A DNA stretch of 9,869 nt. Source: a bacterium. GTDB taxonomy: Bacteria > Krumholzibacteriota > Krumholzibacteriia > LZORAL124-64-63. Below, piece by piece: positions 1 through 7,483 of this stretch; position 1 is the stretch's first letter, and the number at the start of each line of letters is the position of its first letter. Both the position numbers and the translations under genes were made by a program. The DNA is taken from the NCBI GenBank assembly GCA_030635025.1, contig DAOVZQ010000049.1, positions 1 to 9,869 on the forward strand, in the 5' to 3' direction. The notes under the pieces are model-generated. The model was not told the DNA's origin, made no database searches, and worked only from the letters and a program-made list of their open reading frames with translations.

Positions 1-2
1 AA

Positions 3-359
3 CTGGTGCCCCTGGATGACGACGCCATCGGCATCGCCAGCGTCACCGGCGTGGACGATCAACTGCCCCAGATCACGGCCGCCGGCGGGTTCTCGCGCAT
101 CGCGCCCAACCCGTTCAACCCCAAGACCGAGATCAAATTCGTGCTGACTCGTCCCAACTTGGCCCAGCTGAACGTGTACAACATCCGCGGCGAGCTGGTC
201 CGTACCCTGGTCAGCGGCAAGCTGGACAGCGGCGAGCACATCACCACCTGGGACGGCAGCGATGCTACCGGCCAGAGGGTGTCCAGCGGTACCTACTTTG
301 CCCGTCTGCGTATCGGCAGCGAGGTCATGCAGGTTCGTAAGCTGATGCTCGTGAAGTAG
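3..359 (+). CDS. C-terminal fragment of a secreted/surface protein with FlgD-Ig-like (T9SS-type-A-like) terminal domain, 5' truncated
   Basis: The frame is open from the window edge, so the true start lies upstream; the GTG at position 6 is simply an internal valine. The last ~85 residues look like the FlgD-Ig-like or Por-secretion-type C-terminal domain common on extracellular proteins of FCB-group bacteria. They contain the hallmark APNPFNPKTEIKF, a YNIRGELVRTL strand, a WDGSDATGQRVSSGTYF segment, and a final KLMLVK strand just before the TAG stop. In known proteins this small beta-sandwich follows the functional domains and acts as a secretion or cell-surface anchoring module. The body of the protein is outside the window, so its activity cannot be stated. 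The gene is closed by a strong hairpin starting 33 bases after the stop. Confidence 0.85.
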   Translation: MVPLDDDAIGIASVTGVDDQLPQITAAGGFSRIAPNPFNPKTEIKFVLTRPNLAQLNVYNIRGELVRTLVSGKLDSGEHITTWDGSDATGQRVSSGTYFARLRIGSEVMQVRKLMLVK

Positions 360-391
360 GGTTCGACGTTTAGTATCGACCGTAAGCGAGG

Positions 392-416
392 AGGCCCCGG
401 CGATAAGCCGGGGCCT
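392..416 (+). terminator. Rho-independent-type terminator after the secreted-protein gene
   Basis: A perfect 10-bp GC-rich stem (AGGCCCCGGC / GCCGGGGCCT) encloses a 5-nt GATAA loop. It is followed by TCCCTTATTAT, a modest rather than continuous T-run. It lies 33 bases after the upstream stop and before the next promoter, so it insulates the efflux operon from read-through. Confidence 0.8.
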
Positions 417-438
417 TCCCTTATTATGTCTGTCCCCC

Positions 439-467
439 TTGACATGTCTCATACGTTTGATTAAAAT
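439..467 (+). promoter_or_regulatory. Sigma70-type promoter of the efflux operon
   Basis: A perfect -35 TTGACA (439-444) is followed after 17 nt by a -10 TAAAAT (462-467, five of six consensus bases). It lies about 45 nt upstream of the TetR-family start codon, in an AT-rich patch that stands out from the GC-rich surroundings. The inverted repeat immediately downstream suggests repression at this promoter. Confidence 0.75.
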
Positions 468-471
468 GAAC

Positions 472-498
472 GTTCGAATTGTTAGATATCCTTCGAAC
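472..498 (+). promoter_or_regulatory. Candidate operator for the TetR-family regulator
   Basis: Inverted repeat GTTCGAA (472-478) and TTCGAAC (492-498) separated by 13 nt. Because TTCGAA is itself palindromic, the two boxes are also direct repeats 19 bp apart, nearly two helical turns. A further 8-bp palindrome, GAACGTTC (468-475), overlaps the left box. The element covers the expected transcription start just downstream of the -10 hexamer, a typical position for TetR-family autorepression. That the adjacent regulator binds here is inferred. Confidence 0.6.
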
Positions 499-512
499 TC
501 TCTAGGGGATTC

Positions 513-1190
513 ATGAGCGAACCGACGACCAAGGAACGCCTGCTGGACGCAGCCGAGGTCCTTTTTGCCCATCAAGGCTACGAGGCGGTGTCTATTCGCG
601 AGATTGCCGCCGAAGCCGATGTGAACCTGGCGGCGATCAACTATCACTTCCAGGGCAAGGAGAACCTCTACGTGGAGGTTCTGCGCCGGTGTCTGGCGCC
701 GAAGCGCGAGAAACTGTTGGCGGCCATCGCCGCGGTCGAGGTCGCCACCGACGACAAGCCCAAGTTGGAGATGCTGATCCGGGCCTTCGTGGGGACCCAC
801 ATCGAAGACGCCCTGAGCAGTCCGCACGGACTGCTCGGTCTGCATCTGATGTCGCGCGAAATGTCCGAGCCGCGACACGGCGCCTATGTGCTGGTCAAAG
901 AGCTGATCGGTCCGGTTCGTGAGAGTTTCATGGCGCACATCCGTATCCTGCTGCCCGACACGGACGAGAAGAAGATCCAGATGATCATAGGGAGCATCGT
1001 GGGCCAATTCATCTACTACGCCATGTACTGGCATAACCACCTGAACATGTTGGGAAAATCGGAGGAAGTGGAGCTGGCGTTCATGTCTCTGGGAGACGGT
1101 GTCGAGGACTATATGGCCAACGTGATAGATCATATGACCCGATTCACGCTGGGTGGAATCAAGGCAATCACCGAAGGAGGTGACGCGTGA
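513..1190 (+). CDS. TetR/AcrR-family transcriptional regulator, CerR/CecR-like C-terminal domain
   Basis: 225 aa, a normal TetR-family length. Residues ~7-55 form the TetR_N helix-turn-helix, with TKERLLDAAEVLFAHQGYE, then the recognition region SIREIAAEADVNLAAINYHF and GKENLYVEVL. The rest resembles the CerR/CecR (DUF1956) ligand-binding domain, including the REMSEPRHGAYVLVKELIGP segment and the helical GQFIYYAMYW stretch. It probably represses the efflux genes that follow and responds to a pump substrate; the ligand cannot be read from sequence. The ATG at 513 is supported by AGGGG at 504-508, only 4 nt away. It is the first gene of the operon and overlaps the start of the next gene. It lies just downstream of a strong promoter and palindromic operator, which suggests autoregulation. 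Confidence 0.9.
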   Translation: MSEPTTKERLLDAAEVLFAHQGYEAVSIREIAAEADVNLAAINYHFQGKENLYVEVLRRCLAPKREKLLAAIAAVEVATDDKPKLEMLIRAFVGTHIEDALSSPHGLLGLHLMSREMSEPRHGAYVLVKELIGPVRESFMAHIRILLPDTDEKKIQMIIGSIVGQFIYYAMYWHNHLNMLGKSEEVELAFMSLGDGVEDYMANVIDHMTRFTLGGIKAITEGGDA

Positions 1191-2635
1191 TGCGCACTGC
1201 CGCAGCTCTCACCGCGTTGCTGGTCGTGACGGCCGGCTGCGCCGTGGGGCCGGACTACCAACGGCCTGATGTGACTGAAATACCAGTGGCCTATGTGGAG
1301 GACGCCTCGTCTGGAGTAACTTCCGCGAAAGCATCACAGGCCTGGTGGACGGAGTTCGGTTCGCCCGAGTTGGATACTCTGGTCGCCGAGGCCCTGGTCA
1401 ACAACCCGGACATAGCCGCCGCCGCGGCCCGTGTACTCGCGGCCCGTGCCCAGTTGAAGGGCGCCAACGCCAGCCGACTGCCTTCGGTGGAGGTCGGCGG
1501 TACCGCCAGTCGCTCGCAGACGAGTCTAGCGCGCTTCGGCGGGGTCGGCAGCTTCTACCAGAACTTCTATACGGCTTCGGCTACCGCCGCCTACGAACTG
1601 GATCTTTGGGGACGCCTATCCCGTACACGCCGCGCCGCCTGGGCCTCCGCCCTGGCCAGTGAGGCCGATCGACGCACCGTGCAGCAGGCGCTCGTGGCCG
1701 ACGTGGTGCGCGGTTGGTTGGCCGTACGCGAGTCGGTTGACCAGCTCGCCCTGGCTCGCGGGACGCTCGTGGCCTACGAGCGTAGCCGCGACATGGTCGA
1801 GGCTCGCTATCTGGCCGGAGTGGTCCCTTCGGTCGATCTGCACATGGCGCGTCAGAACGTATCGTCCACGGCGGCCCTGACGGCCATGCGCGAGCAGGAA
1901 TTGGCGGCGGTCCGCCGCAATCTCGAAATGTTGCTGGGACGGTACCCGTCCGGCGCTGTCGGGGCGGAAGGACCGGATATCGCAACCCTGCCCGCCTTGC
2001 CCGGCGTACCGGCCGGCCTCCCCTCGGACCTGCTGGAGCGCCGCCCCGATATCCAGGCCGCCGAGATGCGCCTTATCTCCACGACCGCCAATATCGGCGC
2101 CGCCAAAGGGGAGCTCTTCCCGAAACTGGCGATCACCGGCGAGTACGGCTACAGCTCGTCGCTGTTCGAGGAACTGCTGAAGGACGCCACCAACGTATGG
2201 AGCCTGGCGGGTAGTCTGGCCATGCCGCTGCTCAATCGCGGCGCCAAGACGAGCCGGGTCGACGTCGCCCGCGCCAATGCGGCCGAAGCCGAGGCCATGT
2301 ACGTCAAGGTCGTGCTGAACGGATTTCGCGAGGTGGAGTCGGCTCTGACCGCGGACCGTATGCAGCGCGAACGGCGCAATCATCTGCGCGCCAGCGTCGA
2401 TCATGCCTCCCGCTCCTTGGCCGTGTCGGAAGACCGCTATCGCCAGGGACTCGACGGATTCCTGTCCGTACTGGATTCGCAACGCCGCCTCCTGCAGGCG
2501 GAAGGGGACCGGCTGGGCGCCGAAAGAGCCTGGCGAGCCGCGCGCGTGGATCTGATCCAGGCGCTTGGAGGCGACTGGGACGAGCCCGTGACAATCGAAG
2601 ATAAACCTGACGGCGACATGCCGCGCAATCGATAG
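1190..2635 (+). CDS. RND efflux system outer membrane lipoprotein, NodT/OprM (TolC-like) family
   Basis: About 481 aa, the usual size for NodT-type channels. It has a short lipoprotein signal peptide (MRTAAALTALLVVTAGC) with lipobox TAG-C at Cys17 and the CAVGPDYQRP sequence typical of OprM/NodT mature ends. Two outer-membrane efflux repeats follow. YELDLWGRL lies near residue 137, the conserved LPSDLLERRPDIQAAEMRL near 277-295, and the protein ends in a QALGGDW motif. It forms the trimeric outer-membrane duct through which the permease and adaptor expel substrate. A strong Shine-Dalgarno AGGAGG (1175-1180) precedes the start. ATG at 1190 overlaps the regulator's TGA by one base; an in-frame GTG at 1187 is also possible and adds one residue. 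The tight overlap suggests translational coupling. Confidence 0.93.
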   Translation: MRTAAALTALLVVTAGCAVGPDYQRPDVTEIPVAYVEDASSGVTSAKASQAWWTEFGSPELDTLVAEALVNNPDIAAAAARVLAARAQLKGANASRLPSVEVGGTASRSQTSLARFGGVGSFYQNFYTASATAAYELDLWGRLSRTRRAAWASALASEADRRTVQQALVADVVRGWLAVRESVDQLALARGTLVAYERSRDMVEARYLAGVVPSVDLHMARQNVSSTAALTAMREQELAAVRRNLEMLLGRYPSGAVGAEGPDIATLPALPGVPAGLPSDLLERRPDIQAAEMRLISTTANIGAAKGELFPKLAITGEYGYSSSLFEELLKDATNVWSLAGSLAMPLLNRGAKTSRVDVARANAAEAEAMYVKVVLNGFREVESALTADRMQRERRNHLRASVDHASRSLAVSEDRYRQGLDGFLSVLDSQRRLLQAEGDRLGAERAWRAARVDLIQALGGDWDEPVTIEDKPDGDMPRNR

Positions 2636-2647
2636 AGGAGTGGGACG

Positions 2648-3847
2648 ATGAGTGGAAGGAAACTGCCCAAAGGCTTATTGCCGCTGGCGATCCTGATCGT
2701 GGGTGTTCTCGGTGCGGTGGTGATGCTGAAGTTGCGCCCCGAGCCCGCGAAGCGGCCCGCGATGACCGTGCGCCCCGTCGTGCGCGTTCACGAAGTGGGC
2801 GGCGAGACGCCCGCGGTGACGATCTCCGCTTACGGCACCGTCAGTTCGCGTCGTCGTGTGCAGATCACGCCGCAGGTCTCCGGCCTGGCCGTGTTCAAGA
2901 GTCCGTCTCTAGAGATCGGCGGCGTATTCGGTATGGGCGATGCGTTGTTGCGCATCGAGGAGACCGACTATCGCCTGACCGTTGAGATGGCGGCGGCCGC
3001 CGTCGCTCGTTCCGAATACGAATTGGCCCGCGCCCAACAAGAGGCCGAGATCGCTCGTCGGGAGTGGGATGACATCCAGGCTACCGACGGAGAAGACCGG
3101 CTCGTTCGTCCAAACCCGCTGGTCCTGCACGGGCCGCAGTTGAAGCTGGCCCAGGCCAATCTCGTCTCGTCGCAGGCTTCGCTGGCCAAGGCCGAGCTGG
3201 ACCTGTCGCGCTGTACCATCAAGGCGCCGTTCGCGGGTCGTGTCGTGAGCGAGGTCGTTGATGTGGGTCAGTACGTGCGGGCCGGCACGGCCGTGGGTGA
3301 GATCTACGCCTCCGAAGCTCCCGAGGTCACCGTCCCTCTTGACGACGCCGATCTCGCCTTCTTCGCTCGTCCGGACGCCGACGGTCCCGGCGCGACGGCG
3401 GAAATCATCGCCGAGTTCGCCGGCGTTGACCATGTGTGGACCGGCCATGTGGTTCGAGTATCCGGCGCTCTCGACCCGCGTACGCGCATGGTCGACGTTG
3501 TAGTGGCCGTGGACGTCGTAGACGGCCCGCCGCTGCTCGAAGGACTCTTCGTCGAGGTCCGATTACTGGGACGCCGACTGCCCGGCGCCATGGAAGTCCC
3601 GCGCGCCGCTTTGCGCGAAGGGAACCAGATCTGGCTGGTCGGCGACGACAACAAGGTGCGTATCCAGTCGGCAACCGTGGCCCGCAAGGGGCGCGACACG
3701 GTGCTGCTGTCGTCTGGAGTCGCGACCGGTGACCGGGTCATCGTGTCCAATCTGGATATCGTGACCGAAGGCATGGATATCCGCGTGGCCGGAGCCCCCA
3801 AAGGCGGGGCGACGAAGCCGTCCGCCGAGGCGGGAGGTGAGCGGTAG
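2648..3847 (+). CDS. RND efflux periplasmic adaptor (HlyD/membrane fusion protein family)
   Basis: 399 aa. A single N-terminal membrane anchor spans residues ~8-27 (LPLAILIVGVLGAVVML). No lipobox cysteine is present, so it is anchored by a transmembrane helix rather than lipid. After it come the first lipoyl half (ITPQVSGLAVFKSPSLEIGG), a predicted alpha-hairpin (~residues 112-190, rich in A, E, Q and R), then the second lipoyl half with the family signature CTIKAPFAGRVVSEVVDVGQ. Beta-barrel and membrane-proximal domains follow (PRAALREGNQIWLVGDDNKV; GVATGDRVIVSN). It bridges the permease and the outer-membrane channel. Start ATG 2648 follows GAGGAG; the gap from the previous stop is 12 nt, and the stop overlaps the permease start by one base. 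Confidence 0.93.
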   Translation: MSGRKLPKGLLPLAILIVGVLGAVVMLKLRPEPAKRPAMTVRPVVRVHEVGGETPAVTISAYGTVSSRRRVQITPQVSGLAVFKSPSLEIGGVFGMGDALLRIEETDYRLTVEMAAAAVARSEYELARAQQEAEIARREWDDIQATDGEDRLVRPNPLVLHGPQLKLAQANLVSSQASLAKAELDLSRCTIKAPFAGRVVSEVVDVGQYVRAGTAVGEIYASEAPEVTVPLDDADLAFFARPDADGPGATAEIIAEFAGVDHVWTGHVVRVSGALDPRTRMVDVVVAVDVVDGPPLLEGLFVEVRLLGRRLPGAMEVPRAALREGNQIWLVGDDNKVRIQSATVARKGRDTVLLSSGVATGDRVIVSNLDIVTEGMDIRVAGAPKGGATKPSAEAGGER

Positions 3848-6800
3848 TGAAGGGAATCATAGACTGGTTCGCCGGCAATCACGTAGCCGCCAACCTGCTC
3901 ATGGCCTTCCTGTTGCTCGCCGGCCTGATGGCCGCCCTGAGCATCAAGCAGGAGGTCTTTCCGCAGATCGATCTGGACATCGTCACCGTGCAGGTGCCCT
4001 ACCTGGGCGCGAGTCCGGCCGAGGTCGAGGAGGCGATCTGCATCCGTGTCGAAGAGGCCATTCAGGGCATCGATGGCATCAAGAAGATCACGGCCACGGC
4101 CGTCGAGAATTCCGGGACGGTCATGGCCGAAATCGAGATCGAGGCCGATCCCGAACAGGTGCTCGACGACATCAAGCAGGCCGTCGACCGCATCATCACC
4201 TTCCCGACCGAGACGGAGAAGCCCGTCATCCAGTTGCTTGAGTCGCAGGAGCAGGCCATCGACGTGGTGCTCTACGGCGACGTGGGCGAGAAGGCGCTCA
4301 AGGCGACCGCCGAGCGTGTGCGCGACGACTTGCTGGCCTTGCCCGGCATTACGCAGATCAAGGTGGTCGGCACGCGTCCCTACGAGATCTCCATCGAGGT
4401 GAGCGAGGCGGCGCTGCAACGGTACGGCCTGACCTTCGCCCAGGTCACGCATGCGGTTCGTGCGGGCAGCCTGGATCTGCCCGGCGGCAGCGTGAAGACC
4501 GATGCGGGCGAAATCCTCGTGCGCACCAAGGGGCAGCGCTACACCGGAGAGGAGTACGGCCAACTGGTCGTCATCTCCACGGCCGACGGTACGCGTCTGA
4601 CCCTCGATCAGATCGCCGACGTACGCGACACGTTCGAGGATCTGGACTCGCGTTCCTACTTCAACGGCCGGCCCGCGGCCATCGTCAGCGTCTACCGCGT
4701 AGCCGATCAGGCCATCCTGGACGTGACCAACTCGGTCAAGCAATACGTCGAAGAGCAGGCGGGATCAATTCCGGCGGGCCTCGAGATGTCGGTATGGGCC
4801 GATCGCTCGGACATCTACCGCGGCCGCATGAACCTCATGCTCAAGAACGGCGGCATCGGTCTGATCCTGGTCTTCCTGACCCTGGCGCTCTTTCTGCAGC
4901 CGCGCCTGGCGTTCTGGGTGTCGATGGGCATTCCCATCTCGTTCCTCGGCGGCATGTGGATGCTGCCCTGGTTCGACGGGTCGCTCAACATGATCTCCAT
5001 GTTCGCCTTCATTGTCGTACTCGGTCTGGTGGTCGACGACGCCATTGTCGTGGGCGAGAACATCTACACCCATCGTCAGATGGGCAAATCGGCCGGGCGC
5101 GGCACGCGTGACGGCGCCCTGGAAGTGGCGGCGCCGGTGACCATCGCCATCATGACGACCATCTTCGCCTTTCTCCCCTTGTCCCAGGTCGAGGGTATGA
5201 TGGGCAAGTTCATGGGCGTGATTCCGGTCGTGGTGATCGCCGTGTTGATCGTCTCGCTGGTGGAGTCGTTGCTGATCCTGCCCGCGCATCTCTCGATGGT
5301 GCCGGACGCCAGCCTCATCAACGATCCCGCCAAGCTGGCGTCCGGCTCGCGCTGGAATCCCATGCACTGGCAGAGGTCGTTCGCAAAGACCTTCGAATAC
5401 TTCATCGAACACAGCTATCGTCCGACGCTGAGTTATGCCCTGTCGCACCGCGCGGTCGTGGTGGCCGTATCGATCGCTGCCCTGGTGTTGATGATCGGGT
5501 TCGTGGGCGGCGGACACATCCGCTTCACTTTCATGCCCAAGATCGACGCGGACAACATGCTCTGCGTGATCGACATGCCCGCCGGCACGACCTTGGCCGA
5601 GACCCAGGGCGCCGTCGACCAGATCATGTCGGGACTCGAACAGCTCAAGACCGAACGGGACGACCCCGACCTGTTCGTCCACGAATACGTAACCATCGGT
5701 TCCCAGCCGCGCAGCAACGCCAGCCATGGCCCATCCGGAAGCAGCGATACCGGCTTTCTCGGTGCTCACAAGGCCGAGATCAACGTGGAGTTGCAGGCAG
5801 GGGAGAAACGAACCATCGGCAGCAACGAACTGGTCACCAGCTGGCGCAAGCTTTCGGGACCCATCGCCGGCGCCAATTCGGTGTCGTTCACATCGAACCT
5901 CTTCGGCGGCGGTGCGGCCCTGGAGCTGCAGCTTTCCTCACCGGACGTGAGCATGCTGACCGAGGCCTCGGAGAGGCTGAAGACGGCATTGGCGGAGTAT
6001 CCGGGCGTTCAGGACATCATCGACAGCTACGAAGAGGGCAAGCAAGAGCTGAAGCTCGACCTCAAGCCCGCCGCCAGCACCCTGGGCCTGACCCTCGACG
6101 ACCTGGCCCGCCAGGTTCGCCAGGGCTTCTACGGCGACGAGGCCGCCCGCATCCAGCGCGGCCGCGACGACGTGCGCGTCATGGTGCGCTACCCCGAGGC
6201 CGGCCGCCGTTCCCTGGGCGACATCGAATCGATGATGATCCGCACGCCTTCGGGCGACGAGGTTCCCTTCACGTCGGTGGCCGAGGTCGAGACGGGTCGC
6301 GGCTATGCCACGATCAATCGTCAGGATCGACGTCGCATCGTCAGTGTCGTGGCGGACGTGGATCAGAACGTGACCAACGCCAGCGAGGTGCTGGCGGATC
6401 TGCAGCAGACCGTTCTGCCGGGCCTGATGGCCGACTATCCGGGGCTGCGTCTTTCGGTCGAGGGGGAGGAGGCCGACCGGGCCGAATCCATGTCGAGTCT
6501 GGGCAGTGGTTTCCTGATGGCCATGCTCGCCATCTATGCCCTGCTGGCCGTGCTCTTCCGGTCGTATACCCAGCCCATGATCATCATGTCGGCCATCCCG
6601 TTCGGGCTCCTGGGAGCCGTCCTCGGACATGTGCTGATGGGGTGGGACCTGACCCTGTTGAGCATGTTCGGCGTCGTGGCGCTCACCGGAGTCGTGGTCA
6701 ACGATTCGCTGATCATGATCGATTTCATCAACCGTCACCGGAACGACGGCGGTTCCCTGGTCGAGTCGGTCACCAACAGCGGCGTGCGTCGCTTTCGGCC

Positions 6801-7032
6801 CATCGTCCTGACGTCCCTGACGACCTTCGCCGGCCTGACGCCCATGTTGCTGGAGAAGAGCCTGCAGGCCAAATTCCTCATCCCCATGGCTATCAGCCTG
6901 GGGTTCGGTGTGTTGTTCGCCACGTTCATCACGCTGATTCTGGTACCCGTCAGTTATATGGTACTGGAGGACTTGAAGGCGCGTCGGCGTCCGCGGACAC
7001 CCGAAACGGCCACGCCGGAAACGGCCTCATAG
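3847..7032 (+). CDS. RND-family efflux permease (AcrB/HAE-like inner membrane transporter)
   Basis: 1061 aa, a full-length RND permease. TM1 is at residues ~13-33 and is followed by the porter-domain opening KQEVFPQIDLDIVTVQVPY and GASPAEVEEAI. TM2-TM6 span ~331-485, including the proton-relay pair D397-D398 in GLVVDDAIVVGENI (TM4). TM7 is near 538-558, a second large periplasmic loop follows, and TM8-TM12 span ~882-1040. In TM10 the position of the AcrB proton-relay lysine reads VVVNDSL (N952-D953), so the lysine is absent. It is expected to be a proton-driven trimer exporting hydrophobic or toxic compounds; I cannot assign a substrate. It has no heavy-metal signature that I recognise. The GTG start at 3847 overlaps the adaptor's TAG by one base and has a GGGAGGTGA Shine-Dalgarno. 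It is the last gene of the operon; no clear terminator was seen after it. Confidence 0.95.
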   Translation: MKGIIDWFAGNHVAANLLMAFLLLAGLMAALSIKQEVFPQIDLDIVTVQVPYLGASPAEVEEAICIRVEEAIQGIDGIKKITATAVENSGTVMAEIEIEADPEQVLDDIKQAVDRIITFPTETEKPVIQLLESQEQAIDVVLYGDVGEKALKATAERVRDDLLALPGITQIKVVGTRPYEISIEVSEAALQRYGLTFAQVTHAVRAGSLDLPGGSVKTDAGEILVRTKGQRYTGEEYGQLVVISTADGTRLTLDQIADVRDTFEDLDSRSYFNGRPAAIVSVYRVADQAILDVTNSVKQYVEEQAGSIPAGLEMSVWADRSDIYRGRMNLMLKNGGIGLILVFLTLALFLQPRLAFWVSMGIPISFLGGMWMLPWFDGSLNMISMFAFIVVLGLVVDDAIVVGENIYTHRQMGKSAGRGTRDGALEVAAPVTIAIMTTIFAFLPLSQVEGMMGKFMGVIPVVVIAVLIVSLVESLLILPAHLSMVPDASLINDPAKLASGSRWNPMHWQRSFAKTFEYFIEHSYRPTLSYALSHRAVVVAVSIAALVLMIGFVGGGHIRFTFMPKIDADNMLCVIDMPAGTTLAETQGAVDQIMSGLEQLKTERDDPDLFVHEYVTIGSQPRSNASHGPSGSSDTGFLGAHKAEINVELQAGEKRTIGSNELVTSWRKLSGPIAGANSVSFTSNLFGGGAALELQLSSPDVSMLTEASERLKTALAEYPGVQDIIDSYEEGKQELKLDLKPAASTLGLTLDDLARQVRQGFYGDEAARIQRGRDDVRVMVRYPEAGRRSLGDIESMMIRTPSGDEVPFTSVAEVETGRGYATINRQDRRRIVSVVADVDQNVTNASEVLADLQQTVLPGLMADYPGLRLSVEGEEADRAESMSSLGSGFLMAMLAIYALLAVLFRSYTQPMIIMSAIPFGLLGAVLGHVLMGWDLTLLSMFGVVALTGVVVNDSLIMIDFINRHRNDGGSLVESVTNSGVRRFRPIVLTSLTTFAGLTPMLLEKSLQAKFLIPMAISLGFGVLFATFITLILVPVSYMVLEDLKARRRPRTPETATPETAS

Positions 7033-7042
7033 CTGCGGAAGT

Positions 7043-7071
7043 TTGCACCCGTGCAGACCCCGCGTTACCTT
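7043..7071 (+). promoter_or_regulatory. Weak candidate promoter for the HesB-like selenoprotein gene
   Basis: TTGCAC (7043-7048), 17 nt spacer, TACCTT (7066-7071), about 45 nt before the GTG start. The -10 match is poor. A small inverted repeat (TGCAC CC GTGCA, 7044-7055) overlaps the -35 region. The gene could instead be read through from the efflux operon, since no terminator separates them. Confidence 0.3.
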
Positions 7072-7115
7072 GGGAAGCAATTGAAATCTGGAAACATGAA
7101 ATCAGGAAGGTTGAC

Positions 7116-7460
7116 GTGAACGATCTGATTCGTATCTCCGACGCCGCGGTCGCGGCTTTCGGCTCAATCGATTTGCCGGCAGACGGCCCCCAGGCCGTGC
7201 GCTTTTTCTTTCAGGGCGTCGGCTGAGGCGGGCCCTCCGTGGGCATGGCTCTGGATGAGCCCAAGGACGACGACCTCGCTATCGAGACCACCAGCCTGAC
7301 GTTCGTCATGGCCCCGGATGTGCAGTCCATCGTCAAGGAGAACGGCGGCCTGATCGTCGACTTCGTGGACGACGGCATGCGCAAGGGATACATGATCAAG
7401 CTGGGCAGTCAGGGTGACGGCGATTGCGGCAGTTGCGGCGACAGCGGCGGCTGCGGCTGA
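7116..7460 (+). CDS. HesB/IscA-like selenoprotein, in-frame TGA read as selenocysteine (U37)
   Basis: 114 residues if TGA 7224-7226 is read as selenocysteine. The frame reads RFFFQGVG-U-GGPSVGMALDEP. This matches HesB/IscA-like proteins that carry GGCGGPxLGxALDEP, so the TGA falls exactly on the conserved cysteine and the frame is unchanged across it. Downstream residues (SLTFVM, IVKENGGLIVDFVD, GYMIKL) fit the HesB-like beta fold, and the tail ends in a cysteine cluster, DCGSCGDSGGCG. HesB-like selenoproteins are a known bacterial class; iron-sulfur or redox chemistry is suggested by the fold but the substrate is unknown. The start is GTG 7116 with AGGAAGG at 7104-7110, 5 nt away; no ATG lies in frame just upstream. 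A conventional caller would give a 36-residue peptide and a separate 73-residue ORF from GTG 7239. A nonsense-mutated pseudogene is the alternative, but the intact downstream frame and the stem-loop argue against it. Confidence 0.85.
7241..7267 (+). promoter_or_regulatory. Candidate bacterial SECIS element for the in-frame UGA
   Basis: Downstream of the TGA, GGCTC (7247-7251) pairs perfectly with GAGCC (7257-7261) around the 5-nt loop TGGAT. The loop starts 25 nt after the UGA and has G at its second position. This agrees with the bacterial SECIS rule as I know it: an apical loop about 16-37 nt from the UGA, with a G among its first two bases. An alternative pairing uses GGGC (7241-7244) with GCCC (7259-7262) below a 14-nt loop, extendable by TCC/GGA. 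The structure lies inside coding sequence, as bacterial SECIS elements do. SelB recognition is inferred. Confidence 0.6.
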
Positions 7461-7483
7461 TCCCATTATTGACGGTCTATGAA

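Noticed and set aside
3304..5769. Long open frames on the minus strand opposite the adaptor and permease genes (3304-4743 and 4765-5769)
   Set aside because: They are shadows of the high-GC coding strand. The translations are low-complexity, rich in H, D, G and R, with no recognisable domain, while the plus-strand proteins are clear family members.
7224..7226. TGA as a genuine stop separating a 36-residue peptide from a second gene starting at GTG 7239
   Set aside because: The two halves form one HesB-like protein in a single frame with the conserved cysteine position at the TGA. The putative second start at GTG 7239 has no good Shine-Dalgarno and would begin in the middle of the conserved motif.
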